64,000 nucleotides of DNA from a virus: IMG/VR virus record IMGVR_UViG_3300035703_000046, positions 1-64,000 of that record. One strand, given 5' to 3'. This document shows, piece by piece, positions 33,615 through 42,800 of the stretch. The notes beneath the pieces are model-generated. The model ran no database searches. It was not told the origin of the DNA and saw only the letters and a list, made by a program, of their open reading frames with translations. Within the stretch, counting starts at the first letter, position 1. Each line of letters begins with the position of its first letter. The translations under genes were made by a program, and so were the position numbers.

Positions 33615-34412
33615 TTATATGTTAGCTAAAAAATTTAAATTATTATTTGATTTAATATGATCATCTATATCTTTTACATTGCTGGGTAAAGATAATTTAA
33701 TTATATTAGTTTTATCTTTGAATTTATTTTGAAGCTTTCTTATTCCCTCTTGTCCTCGCTCGTCGTTATCCAGCAAAGCATAAATCCTTAATTTCTCTCC
33801 GCCGTATTTTTTCAATAAATAGTATTGATAATAATGTAAATCCAGCCCGCCCAAAGCCACCGAATTATAAATTCCATGAGATTGAAGTTGAATACAGTCC
33901 AATTGACCTTCAACTAAAATTACAGATTTATAATTGGCAATTGATTCTTTTGCTTTGTTTAAACCAAATAAAATATGACTTTTGCTAAAAAAAGTATATT
34001 TATATTTATCCAAGCCTTTGGACTTATATTCTTTTTCTGAAAGCAAAGTCCTTCCAATTAGACCCACTATATTATCATACTCGTCTTGAATAGGAAAAAT
34101 TAAACTATGATTTTCAAAAAAGCTATTTGTAACAATGGTATTAAAATTATCTTTTAAATTTTTTTGAAAAATTAATTTTACAGATTTTAAATCTTCAATA
34201 TTAACGTTTAATTGGCTAATATTATTAGAATTAGGAAAATATCCAAATTTATAATTTTTAATAATTTTATCACTTACTCTACTTTTAATATAAGTAAAAG
34301 CATCTTTTCCACTTTCTGATTTTAAAAGCTCAGAAGAGCTAGCTATTACTTTTTGTAAAGTATTATTTGTTGATAAATAATTATTTATAAAATTATTAGT
34401 ATTCATTTTCAT
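33615..34412 (-). CDS. DnaG-type primase catalytic core (TOPRIM part)
   Basis: This 265-residue protein is the catalytic part of a DnaG primase without its zinc finger. FPIQDEYDNIVGLIGRTL (106-123), the YTFFSKSHILFGLNKAKESI segment (about 139-158), then the TOPRIM motifs Glu168 (VILVEGQLD) and Asp215-x-Asp217 (ALLDNDERG) are all present. The N-terminal CHC2 zinc finger appears to be in a separate gene at 51754-52446. It makes RNA primers for lagging-strand synthesis. It overlaps the upstream zinc-ribbon gene by ATGA, and that protein could help supply the missing DNA-reading function. Confidence 0.85.
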   Translation of the reverse strand: MKMNTNNFINNYLSTNNTLQKVIASSSELLKSESGKDAFTYIKSRVSDKIIKNYKFGYFPNSNNISQLNVNIEDLKSVKLIFQKNLKDNFNTIVTNSFFENHSLIFPIQDEYDNIVGLIGRTLLSEKEYKSKGLDKYKYTFFSKSHILFGLNKAKESIANYKSVILVEGQLDCIQLQSHGIYNSVALGGLDLHYYQYYLLKKYGGEKLRIYALLDNDERGQEGIRKLQNKFKDKTNIIKLSLPSNVKDIDDHIKSNNNLNFLANI

Positions 34413-34735
34413 TTAGACATGTTTGCAATGAACATGTTCTTAAAATGAGAAGTGACCCTGTGCGGCTCTCGACACTCTGGACAACATAATGCATCTTTCA
34501 CCAAGAGTGGAGTCATTTTTTTACGACAATTACCACACTCCAGTGCATACGAAGAAACTGACTTCTTAACAGACCTAAATTTCTTCATTGAAAATAGGCT
34601 TTGCTTTACAAAATTAGTAACATTTGTCATTTCGCAATCACAGTCACTGCAATAAGCTTGCCTAGTATCCTTATCAACTACTACATCGGTTACTTTTTTA
34701 CAATCTTTATTTGGGCATTGTAATAAAAAACTCAT
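34409..34735 (-). CDS. Double zinc-ribbon protein next to primase
   Basis: The 108-residue protein has two zinc-ribbon-like sites: CPNKDC with CSDCDC in the first half, and CGNC with CCPEC in the second. It lies between dnaJ and the primase core with ATGA overlaps on both sides, so it is co-translated with them. A template-reading or structural partner of the split primase is an attractive idea, but only the metal-binding pattern and location support it. Confidence 0.75.
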   Translation of the reverse strand: MSFLLQCPNKDCKKVTDVVVDKDTRQAYCSDCDCEMTNVTNFVKQSLFSMKKFRSVKKSVSSYALECGNCRKKMTPLLVKDALCCPECREPHRVTSHFKNMFIANMSK

Positions 34736-35580
34736 TTGACATCTTTCTCTAGAAATTTAATTAGATCACTAATATTTTCAGGATAATTTACAATTATAAT
34801 TACATTATAATTTCCTGAATTTGGAAGCTTGTTTTTCACTATAACTACGTCATTGTTCTTTGAAGAAGATTTAATATCAATTTCATGTTTCCCATCAAAA
34901 AGATCCACTGATATTTTGCCACCACGTAATGCTTCTAATAAAGAAATATGCTTTCTGACATAAATATCATTTCCCTGACGAGAGAAATTTGGGTCATCAT
35001 CTATTAGAATAACAAATGAAAATTTATAATTTTTTCCAGAAATTTGTCTATCAAGTACTACCGTAGAGTTGTGTTGTATTCCCGGAACTAGTGTCAAATT
35101 CCAGTTTCCGGATTTTTTATTTTGCTTCGTATTATTGCATACTTTGCAATCAGTTTTATCTTTTGGACACTGAGAGCATGATTCTACCCAATCAACTGAA
35201 GTTTTTACCGAACAACCCAGGATAGCGTCTTTTAAAGGTATTTTAATAGTTTTAGCTGGTACTTGGTAAAAATTCATTTGGATTTGTCTCTTAAAAAGCT
35301 CTTCTACATTAAAAGTTCTAAAATTAGAATTTCCAAAATTTACCCTGATAGTTTTGTGCTTTCCTGGATTAACGGGATTATTAATTGGTCTATTCCAATT
35401 TTTTGGTTCTTTTAAAAAACTATGTGCTTCAGAAATTTCTTTAGATTTCTTTTCCGCATCAGGAGACTTATTAACGTCTGGGTGGTACTTAGCGGCTAAT
35501 TTTCTGAATTGCTTTTTTAAATCTTCTTCAGTAAACCCCTCTTTCAGCTCTAATAATAAAAGGGCTTTTTTGAAATTCAT
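34732..35580 (-). CDS. dnaJ: DnaJ-like co-chaperone
   Basis: The 282-residue product carries a J-domain (residues 3-60) with the HPD motif at 33-35, which stimulates DnaK. The zinc-finger region is reduced: CSQC and CKVC pairs (about residues 130-150) in place of the four CxxCxGxG repeats. The C-terminal substrate-binding part is recognisable (DPNFSRQGNDIYVRKHISLL). T-even and lambda phages use host DnaJ, so a phage copy may redirect host DnaK to replication or assembly proteins. It is coupled by ATGA overlaps to the ruvC-like and zinc-ribbon genes. Confidence 0.88.
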   Translation of the reverse strand: MNFKKALLLLELKEGFTEEDLKKQFRKLAAKYHPDVNKSPDAEKKSKEISEAHSFLKEPKNWNRPINNPVNPGKHKTIRVNFGNSNFRTFNVEELFKRQIQMNFYQVPAKTIKIPLKDAILGCSVKTSVDWVESCSQCPKDKTDCKVCNNTKQNKKSGNWNLTLVPGIQHNSTVVLDRQISGKNYKFSFVILIDDDPNFSRQGNDIYVRKHISLLEALRGGKISVDLFDGKHEIDIKSSSKNNDVVIVKNKLPNSGNYNVIIIVNYPENISDLIKFLEKDVK

Positions 35581-36182
35581 GGCAGTTTACTCTTTTTCTT
35601 TTTTTTCTTTTTCTCTTTTTTGATCCCGGATTCTTTTTCTAATGGAAAAGATCCGCCATTATTTATGGTTAAACATGCATATGCCAATGCCACAGCAATC
35701 CCGTCTGCAACGTCATAATTTTCCACAATAGGCTTGTTGTTTTTATTATAAACCCATGGAAATTGAATATTTAACTTACTAGCTACGGTCTCTGGAATCT
35801 TTTCTTTATCTGGAACTTCTCCATTTTTAATCGCATGTCTAATAGTTAAGACATTTAAAAGAGTTGGAGGGGCGTTAATTTTATCATAAACCGCAAGCCC
35901 TACTGTTCTATTTAAAGAAGCTAAGCTGGTAGTAGTTTTAGCCGTGCTCTTGCCTTTCATAAATAAAATAATATCTTCTAAGGCAACGTGATCTGGCTTA
36001 TATTTTTCAATTATTTTTTCAATTGCAGATTTTGTAATTGCTAATCTTTCAATTGGATGACCTTTTTTCGGAGGCTTATAATAGCTAGCAATAACTAAAT
36101 CAAATTTACCATCTAAGGTAAAATCTAAAACGCAAATTCCAATTGTATTTGTACTGGCGTCTAACCCTAAAACTCTTGGCAT
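35577..36182 (-). CDS. RuvC-like Holliday junction nuclease
   Basis: The 201-residue product has the RuvC/RNase H fold signature: Asp8 in LGLDASTNTIG, Glu69 in HVALEDI, and Asp156/Asp159 in ENYDVADGIAVA. Such nucleases cut branched DNA during packaging or repair. The C-terminal tail is a Lys-rich tract (about 185-199). The AAGG site lies eight bases before ATG 36182, but the ATG is part of an 11-bp inverted repeat spanning the SSB terminator, so its translation may depend on the upstream RNA structure. It overlaps dnaJ by ATGA. Confidence 0.82.
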   Translation of the reverse strand: MPRVLGLDASTNTIGICVLDFTLDGKFDLVIASYYKPPKKGHPIERLAITKSAIEKIIEKYKPDHVALEDIILFMKGKSTAKTTTSLASLNRTVGLAVYDKINAPPTLLNVLTIRHAIKNGEVPDKEKIPETVASKLNIQFPWVYNKNNKPIVENYDVADGIAVALAYACLTINNGGSFPLEKESGIKKEKKKKKKKSKLP

Positions 36183-36260
36183 ATTGTGAACCTTATTAAG
36201 GATAATATAACAAAAGGGATGCGAAATTAATCACATCCCTCTTATTATTTTCACAATATG
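36180..36260 (-). promoter_or_regulatory. Inverted repeat sequestering ruvC-like start codon
   Basis: Perfect 11-base arms (36180-36190 and 36250-36260, catattgtgaa and its complement) flank the SSB terminator hairpin. In the minus-strand RNA the 3' arm contains the ATG of the ruvC-like gene (36182-36180) and the last bases of its spacer. Folding would hide the start of any read-through transcript. It could also bind protein as an operator. The geometry is seen; regulation is inferred. Confidence 0.6.
36215..36240 (-). terminator. Terminator after the SSB gene
   Basis: Seven-base arms (agggatg 36215-36221 and catccct 36234-36240) with a 12-base loop are followed on the minus strand by TTTTGTTATATTATC. 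The stem is short, so termination is probably partial. It separates the SSB gene from the recombination genes and lies inside the larger inverted repeat. Confidence 0.6.
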
Positions 36261-36269
36261 ATTGTTTAA

Positions 36270-36980
36270 TCAGTCTACTGATGGAAAATCATCATCGCCA
36301 TCAGCAGATGATTTTTTAACTGTAGCACCTTCAACTGAAATCTTTTTCATGATACGATCCATCTGCTCTTCCACTTGAGCAGGCGTCGGAATTACAAGAT
36401 GACGTGTAAGTGTTTTATCATCCCAGTCAGCCTTAAGAGCCATTTCTTTTTCTGTAAGTGGCTCAGGTGGACCTGATGGAGTTACTGTATAGTAATTGTT
36501 TGGGTCCGCATCGGGATTCTTAACAATATCTACATCGTAACGAAATGGATTTCCCCATTTTTTGTTATCGTTAAGAGTCTTGAGATCTTTGGCAATTGCA
36601 GGGGAAGCATCAAGAAGTTTGATTTTACCAACATCTTTATGATCTGATTTGCCTTCGACATCTTTGACAAGAACTGCCATAAGGAATTTCTGCTTGGGTT
36701 TATTGCCCGCTTTGCAAAGCTGACACGATCCATGAAGCTTAGAGCATTTAACCGTATAGCCCCACTTACTAACTTTTTTAGCATCTACGCCATCACCTTC
36801 TGGCTTCCAATTATGGAAACTGTAAGGAGCTGGAGACGTGAGAACTCGTACAGTATTTACACCTGCTTCTAGTTTGAAATAATCGCTTTCTTTATTATCG
36901 TAATTTTTCTTACCATCTTTGGATGGAAATTTAAGATCGTCCCATGCTACAAAACCGTATGATTGATTTTCTTCTGACAT
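36270..36980 (-). CDS. Single-stranded DNA-binding protein, gp32-like
   Basis: The 236-residue protein shows the gp32 plan: a basic/aromatic core with the zinc-site pattern C-x3-H-x2-C-x2-C (Cys79, His83, Cys86, Cys89), and a very acidic C-terminal tail (DGDDDFPSVD) that recruits partners. It coats single-stranded DNA in replication and recombination. The ribosome site is a perfect AAGGAG with a six-base spacer, fitting strong expression. It follows RecA in the transcript and has its own terminator. Confidence 0.85.
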   Translation of the reverse strand: MSEENQSYGFVAWDDLKFPSKDGKKNYDNKESDYFKLEAGVNTVRVLTSPAPYSFHNWKPEGDGVDAKKVSKWGYTVKCSKLHGSCQLCKAGNKPKQKFLMAVLVKDVEGKSDHKDVGKIKLLDASPAIAKDLKTLNDNKKWGNPFRYDVDIVKNPDADPNNYYTVTPSGPPEPLTEKEMALKADWDDKTLTRHLVIPTPAQVEEQMDRIMKKISVEGATVKKSSADGDDDFPSVD

Positions 36981-37001
36981 AATTATCTCCTTTTTATTTG
37001 T

Positions 37002-37343
37002 TCACTTAGGTCTATATGATAGATTTTGGACTTTAACTACTCGATGCCAAGGTATAAATAAACTGATCATTTCGATCTTTTTTGATTGGGCATGTTGAAT
37101 TGCTTCTGTCCATGTTTTTATTTGACCGATTATTTTCTTATCTACTTCAAATCCTTTAAACTCAAGACCAAAATTTCCTTTATCTACCGTATGAGTAAAA
37201 AAAGTTCGTTCTTTGATTTTTGTAAAAGGATCTTCTACCGTTATTAGATGCAAATGCTTGCTAGAATTCGCATCTAATAATTTCTTATCTACTTCACTCA
37301 AAGCAGATGCTTTGATAAAAGCCGGATCTTGATCACTATTCAT
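37002..37343 (-). CDS. Protein of unknown function between RecA and SSB
   Basis: The 113-residue protein is alpha/beta, with HLHLITVEDPF and a C-terminal IEMISLFIPWHRVVKV. There are no Cys residues and no catalytic motif that I can name. AAAGGA lies nine bases before its ATG. It sits between the RecA and SSB genes, so a recombination mediator or accessory role is possible from location alone. Confidence 0.66.
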   Translation of the reverse strand: MNSDQDPAFIKASALSEVDKKLLDANSSKHLHLITVEDPFTKIKERTFFTHTVDKGNFGLEFKGFEVDKKIIGQIKTWTEAIQHAQSKKIEMISLFIPWHRVVKVQNLSYRPK

Positions 37344-37369
37344 TAATGTAAATCCTTTATTTTAAATAA

Positions 37370-38344
37370 TCAATCGTCTTCTTCTTCAAGAAGATCTCCT
37401 TCATCATTTTTCTTTCCTTTGCCAAATAAGCAAATTCCAGATGCTGATACTTCCAATTCTAATTCTGATACACAATCATCGCCATCGAAAAGATGGTTTT
37501 TCTTAACTTTGGCTCTGCTAACGATTCCATGCTTAACTTTAATGCCAGCCCTAGTCTTTGTCAAGTCAGACTTTCGTGAAAGATTTAAAATTATACTTGA
37601 AAGATATTCTAGCTGAGCACCACCTTTTTCTTTGGTACCTACCGAGCCAATATTAGCATAAACTTGATTGACTACAAGACAGGCAACTGAATGCTCTCCA
37701 GTTTCCTTGCTAAAATATCTAAACATTGTTTTATTTAGTTTTTTAACAGCCTTTGCAATATCACGAGCATCAACGCCTGGTTGATTTGAGGCTTCTTCTG
37801 TTTCCTCGGAGTCCTCTTTAGAATTCAAAGAAGCGCCTACACTATCCCAAACAATAAGAACTTTAACATTTGGATCTAGCTGTTTGGCTGCGTGAATTGT
37901 ATTAGCAACGTGCATAACTCCATCTTGAATGGAATTCGTCTGAATAACTAGAAGTTCATTTGAATTGCCGCCCATTTTTGAATCATAACGTTTTTGAGAG
38001 AATTTACCCTCTGCATCCCAAAGAACAACTAAAACTCCTTGAGCTTGAGCGTCTGCCATAAAACACATGGCATGTGTGCTTTTACCAGAATCGGGCTTGC
38101 CAGCGATTTGTATAATTTTTCCAAATGGAATACCTTTGATTCCAGTAAGTTTTTGCCAATGGTCGCCCTTTGTCCAAAGAACGAAATCAGTGTCTTTTTC
38201 TGGTCGAACAATATTTGAGCCTGAAGAAATCTGTTTAGCCAGACCTGCATCTGACTTTCCATATATCCCCCGAGCTTTATCAACTAATGCACTAATATCA
38301 AATTTTAATTTTGAAGTAGGTGAGCTGCTTTGTTTTGTTACCAT
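37370..38344 (-). CDS. RecA/UvsX-like recombinase
   Basis: This 324-residue ATPase has Walker A GKPDSGKST (residues 82-90), a Walker B-like VLIVWDSVGA (about 165), and the RecA-core segments MFRYFSKETG and NQVYANIG with GGAQLEYLSSIIL. It forms filaments on single-stranded DNA and drives strand exchange with the SSB and SbcCD-like proteins. The length is slightly below bacterial RecA. The C-terminus is acidic (EGDLLEEEDD). The start follows a GGAGAAAAAATC site. Confidence 0.92.
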   Translation of the reverse strand: MVTKQSSSPTSKLKFDISALVDKARGIYGKSDAGLAKQISSGSNIVRPEKDTDFVLWTKGDHWQKLTGIKGIPFGKIIQIAGKPDSGKSTHAMCFMADAQAQGVLVVLWDAEGKFSQKRYDSKMGGNSNELLVIQTNSIQDGVMHVANTIHAAKQLDPNVKVLIVWDSVGASLNSKEDSEETEEASNQPGVDARDIAKAVKKLNKTMFRYFSKETGEHSVACLVVNQVYANIGSVGTKEKGGAQLEYLSSIILNLSRKSDLTKTRAGIKVKHGIVSRAKVKKNHLFDGDDCVSELELEVSASGICLFGKGKKNDEGDLLEEEDD

Positions 38345-38384
38345 GATTTTTTCTCCTTTTGATGCTTTTTAGCCTGCTGGCGCA

Positions 38385-38798
38385 TCATTGCGTTTTGTTT
38401 AGGTTTCTAAAAAAGATATGAGAATCTTTTAAAGTGTTAAAAATATACTGCCACTTTTTAAACTCTTTATGAGCAACTGCTGAGTTTGATTTGGCTTCTT
38501 TTACTTCTTGTTTACTATTAATTAGTTCTTTAACCTGAGCTTCAGTAATTTTTTTACTTGGCTCTTTGTTTTCTGCCCTAATATTAGTAGCTACTTCGGC
38601 TTCTAAAAAGTCCAAATCATTTTCTCGTTGTTTTACTTCAAATTCAGCGGCAGATAAAATATCTGCTAACAAAATCTGAGCTTCTAAAGAGGCAGCCGCA
38701 ACGACATCAGATTTTACAGTGTCAAATGTGCCAGACTGAACGGCTTGTACTTGATTTAATACAAATTCCACTAAATTTTCAATGCTTCTGTTTTCCAT
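38385..38798 (-). CDS. Helical protein of unknown function
   Basis: The 137-residue product is almost wholly helical (LVEFVLNQVQAVQSG, then AQILLADILSAAEFEVKQRE) and resembles a coiled-coil adaptor. It follows the 108-residue gene by nine bases and precedes recA. No motif indicates activity; it could be an accessory of the polymerase/recombination cluster. Confidence 0.65.
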   Translation of the reverse strand: MENRSIENLVEFVLNQVQAVQSGTFDTVKSDVVAAASLEAQILLADILSAAEFEVKQRENDLDFLEAEVATNIRAENKEPSKKITEAQVKELINSKQEVKEAKSNSAVAHKEFKKWQYIFNTLKDSHIFFRNLNKTQ

Positions 38799-38807
38799 AA
38801 ACTTCCT

Positions 38808-39134
38808 TTATTTTTTTAATTCTGAAATAACTGTTTTCGCCTCATCAATAACTCGACGAGCGTCTTCCATTAAAAGATCGAATTGCTGCGTGCTTTGACG
38901 CAAATGCTGATGAACCATTATGGATATTAAAAATAAAAATACCTCCATGCTGGCATAAGGCTTGTTTGATGGTTTTAAAAAAATAATTAAACCATCATCA
39001 TTTGTTTCAAACAAGCCTTTGAACAAATCTTTTCCCTGAAAAGTAGGGGTATCATATGCTTTACATATTTCTTGGTAAAGTAAAAATTCGGAGTCTGTTA
39101 AATCTACTTTTTTATTGTCTATAATTCTTAACAT
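38808..39134 (-). CDS. Helical protein of unknown function
   Basis: The 108-residue protein begins MLRIIDNKKVDLTDSEFLLY and continues as alternating helices with a short strand (DGLIIFLKPSNKPYASMEVF). Its C-terminal half is a coiled coil. The start overlaps the previous stop by one base (TAATG). It has no known motif and is co-translated with the zinc-ribbon gene before it. Confidence 0.65.
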   Translation of the reverse strand: MLRIIDNKKVDLTDSEFLLYQEICKAYDTPTFQGKDLFKGLFETNDDGLIIFLKPSNKPYASMEVFLFLISIMVHQHLRQSTQQFDLLMEDARRVIDEAKTVISELKK

Positions 39135-39817
39135 TATCTTTTAAATCCTCCGCCACCAGATAACATATTTTCTTGTCTCTGAAGGCGGTCCATTCTTTCA
39201 CTTTCTAAAATGTTATCAGCAACAGAACTACCAGATTTCATAACCAAAGATTTTAACTCGTTCATTTCCTGGCGACCTAAAGGTCGTCCTGGAACTATGA
39301 GTTCTTCATTGCCAAATTTGGCATTCATTTCTTTTGCAGCCACAAAATCATCTTCTGTTGGACTTGCCATATCATCACCCATTTCTACTTCATCGTCAAG
39401 TCCATACATGTTTTGTTCAAGATTATTATTGATTTGATCAACTAAAGCACTGTAATCTTTTGATAATTTAGCCTTGGTCTGTGGGCTAACACCAGCTCTT
39501 TGAAAGAATTCATTAGTTTTTTCAGGAGATGCAGCTTTGATTTTAGGTTCTTTATTTTTAACTTCACCTGTTGTAGCTCCATAAAATTTTTCAACAGGTG
39601 TAACTGTTCCAATTTTTGATAGCTTATAGTTATCTAAAAGCCATCCAGTTAGACCTACAGGATCGTTAGGCATGCGTAACATTGCCTCTTTTAATTCATT
39701 ATACAGGTCTTTCATTTCGTCATCATAAATTGCTCCGCCACATCCAGGACAAGAATTATTTGCAATAGCGTGTACATATTGAGGCGAAATTTCAGCATTA
39801 CAATTCATACATTTCAT
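39134..39817 (-). CDS. Zinc-ribbon protein downstream of DNA polymerase
   Basis: The start is ATG 39817, which has a perfect GGAG site with a six-base spacer; a TTG further upstream is rejected. The 227-residue product begins with a zinc ribbon (CMNC at residues 3-6, CPGCG near 24), then a helical part with PNDPVGLTGWLLDNYK, and ends in a charged, Gly-rich tail. It follows dnaE by 12 bases. It may be a late-transcription or replication co-factor; only the zinc ribbon is visible. Confidence 0.7.
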   Translation of the reverse strand: MKCMNCNAEISPQYVHAIANNSCPGCGGAIYDDEMKDLYNELKEAMLRMPNDPVGLTGWLLDNYKLSKIGTVTPVEKFYGATTGEVKNKEPKIKAASPEKTNEFFQRAGVSPQTKAKLSKDYSALVDQINNNLEQNMYGLDDEVEMGDDMASPTEDDFVAAKEMNAKFGNEELIVPGRPLGRQEMNELKSLVMKSGSSVADNILESERMDRLQRQENMLSGGGGFKR

Positions 39818-39829
39818 ATTAATCTCCAA

Positions 39830-42800
39830 TTAATCTTCAATTGATTCAGGTGCCTGATACTCCGATAATTCATCTATATCTAAAGGATCATTTTTTTCTG
39901 CATCAGGATTTTCTACAATTCCATTTTCCTCTAATTCCTCATTAGCTTCTTCTAAAAATTCCATTAGAGTATTTGATTTTTTCTTTTTAGAATTTGCAAT
40001 CTTTAAAGTTACCTTTTGAGGCTTCAACTGATCTTTAGATGGCTTTTGAGGAAGACCAGCAATTTTTCTAACTTGTTTTAATATTAAGCTTGGCGTTCCT
40101 TCATACCAGTTTAAAGCACCGGCAAAATTAATAGCTACACCTGGCTCAATAACAAATTTAGATCCCATAGTTTTCTTGATGTCTTTTTTGAACTTCTCCA
40201 AATCATCCGAAAACAATGTCATTCCAATAGAATTTCCATATGGGTCTCGAATAGACATTTTGCCCATTTCTCTACCAAAATTTTTAGAAGTTTCTTTTTT
40301 AATTTTAAAAGTAAAGAAATTTTCAATAATTCCTTGAAGATATCCATAAGTAGATGGAATTTCTACACCAAAGCTATCATCCTCTTTGTCTGGAAAATCT
40401 TTGATTAATTTTGCAAAATTAACAGCGGACTTGTCAAAAAAGCCTGGGTAAATATCAAAAGAACTTCCAGTCAATCCTTCGCCTAAGAAAAATATTTCAA
40501 AAGCATGTTTTTCTGGAATAGTAAAATCTCCTACCTCTGGGAATGGATAGTTAAATGGCTGAGAAATATCATCTGCCCTGGAAAGATATAAGGACAATTT
40601 TTTCCTGTAATCAGCGGCATAAAGATACATTTGTTTCCTGCTCATACCAAAGCAATCAAAACAGCCAGAGCCAATAAGGGCATAAACGCTATTGATCTTA
40701 ACTTTTCTAGCACTAACTTTTCTCATAAAATCTTCAAAAGAAGTATATGGACGATGAGTAATAATTTCTGGAATTGCATCATCACTCATGAATTTCAGTG
40801 AGTCAAAACCGGTTAAAAGAGTATCATCATCAATAATGTTGTAAGTCATTTCTGACTTATTAATATCTGGAGGTAGTACTTTTACACCTGAAGCACGAAG
40901 TTCTTGTTTAATTTTAAGAATGTTATCAGGAGCATTCTTGGCGTTGGAATTAGCTTCGGCAATTAAGTTGGCTGCAAGAAACTCTAATGGATAGTGAGCT
41001 TTTAGATATGCTGTTTTGAATCCTAAGAAAGAATAAAATACAGCGTGGGACAAATTAAAACCATATCCGGAAAATTTAGAAATTACATCATCCCACACTG
41101 TAGTAGCAATACCTGCAGGTATATTGTTAGCCTCAGATCTTTCAATAAAATTTTTTCTTAGTTTAGCTGCTTTTTCTGGATTCTTGCCTTTTTCCTTTGT
41201 TAGCTTTCTAAGAGCATCTGCTTCATTAAGCGTCCATCCTGCAACGTCTTGAGCAAGGAACATAAGAGATTCCTCAAACAAACCAAATCCATAAGTGAAT
41301 CCAAAGGCTCTTTCTAATGAACTATGTAGTAGTTCCATTGGCTTTTCACCATTTCTAACTTTGGCAAAGTCATCTCGAATGTCTGCTGTAGCAGGTCGAG
41401 CCAAAGCATTGATAAGAGCCAAATCAAGAATAGATTTGGGCTTGATCTTTCTGCAAAGATCCATTGTTCCACCAGAAGTTCCTAGCTGGAAGACAGCAAA
41501 TGTATTTCCAGATGAAATCAAATCATAAGTTTTTTCATCATACATTTCAAAGTCGAAAGGCTCTTTGGGAAGAGGTTTTCCTTGTTTTTTAATCAATTCA
41601 AGACAATCATCGATAATATCCAAAGTCTCAAGACCAAGAATATCCATCTTGACTAAACCATTGGCTTCGGCTCGCTCTTTTTCATATTCAAGAACGATAA
41701 AGCCTTCTTTATCTACACGAAGAGGAACGACTTCTTCAAGTTTACGTTTGCCAATAACCAATCCAGCAGCGTGTTTAGAAAATGCTGCAAAAGTATTCCC
41801 TAGCTTCTTGGAGTGCTTGTATAGCTGAGGATGAACCTTTGTATATTCGGCGTATAGCGGCGCATTATCCATAAGCTCGGAAACTTTATGTACTTCATCT
41901 GGAATTGCGGCTGCAATTTCATTTCCTACTTTAACAGCGGATTTGAAATCTCCTCCAAACTTATAAACCCTAGAAATAGCTCTAGCATATGGTTTTGGAG
42001 TTAATTCCATATAGTTGGCGATCTGGGCAACGTATTCATTTCCATATTTTTTATAAATATATTCTAGTACTTTTTCACGATTGCGTTTAGAAAAATCCAA
42101 ATCGATATCAGGCATAGCTGCCTTTTCTCGATTTTGAAATCGTTCAAAGATAAGATTATATTTTAGAGGGTCAGCTTCGTGAATTCTAGCTAAATAAGCA
42201 ATTAAGCTTCCGCCTGCACTTCCACGACCATAACCAGTAGAAATATTATTCTTACGACAAAAATCCAAAATATCAGCTACAATAAGCATATAGCTATTGA
42301 ATTTCTTGCCTGCAATAACTTCAAACTCATCTTCAATTCTGGCTTTATAAGCATCTAGATTGGGCATTTTAGCCCGAGATTCTAGATTTGAATACACGAG
42401 ATATCGAAGATATGCTTCATCTTCTGGGCATTCTTTTTCAAGATGCTCATGTTTCCAGACAAGAAATTTCTTATAATCAGGCTGATTCTTAACTGGAAAA
42501 TCAGGAAGCTCTCGTTTTGATGGATTAGTAAAGGCAGGATCAATCCAGTTAGGAAATTCACATTTTTCAGCAAAATACAAAGTATTATCAGCCCATTCTT
42601 CTGCCTTATCTTTATAAAGACGAGAGAAAAATGAAACCACTTCATCTCGGGATTTCATATAAAACTCCGAATGAATTGAATCTTCGCTGGTATTGTAATA
42701 CCTTAATCTATTATTTGATTCTACTGGCTGACCAGAACCAATTGCCAGAGCAACATCATGAGTCTCTGCATCTTCTTTGTATAGATAGTGGGCATCTGTA

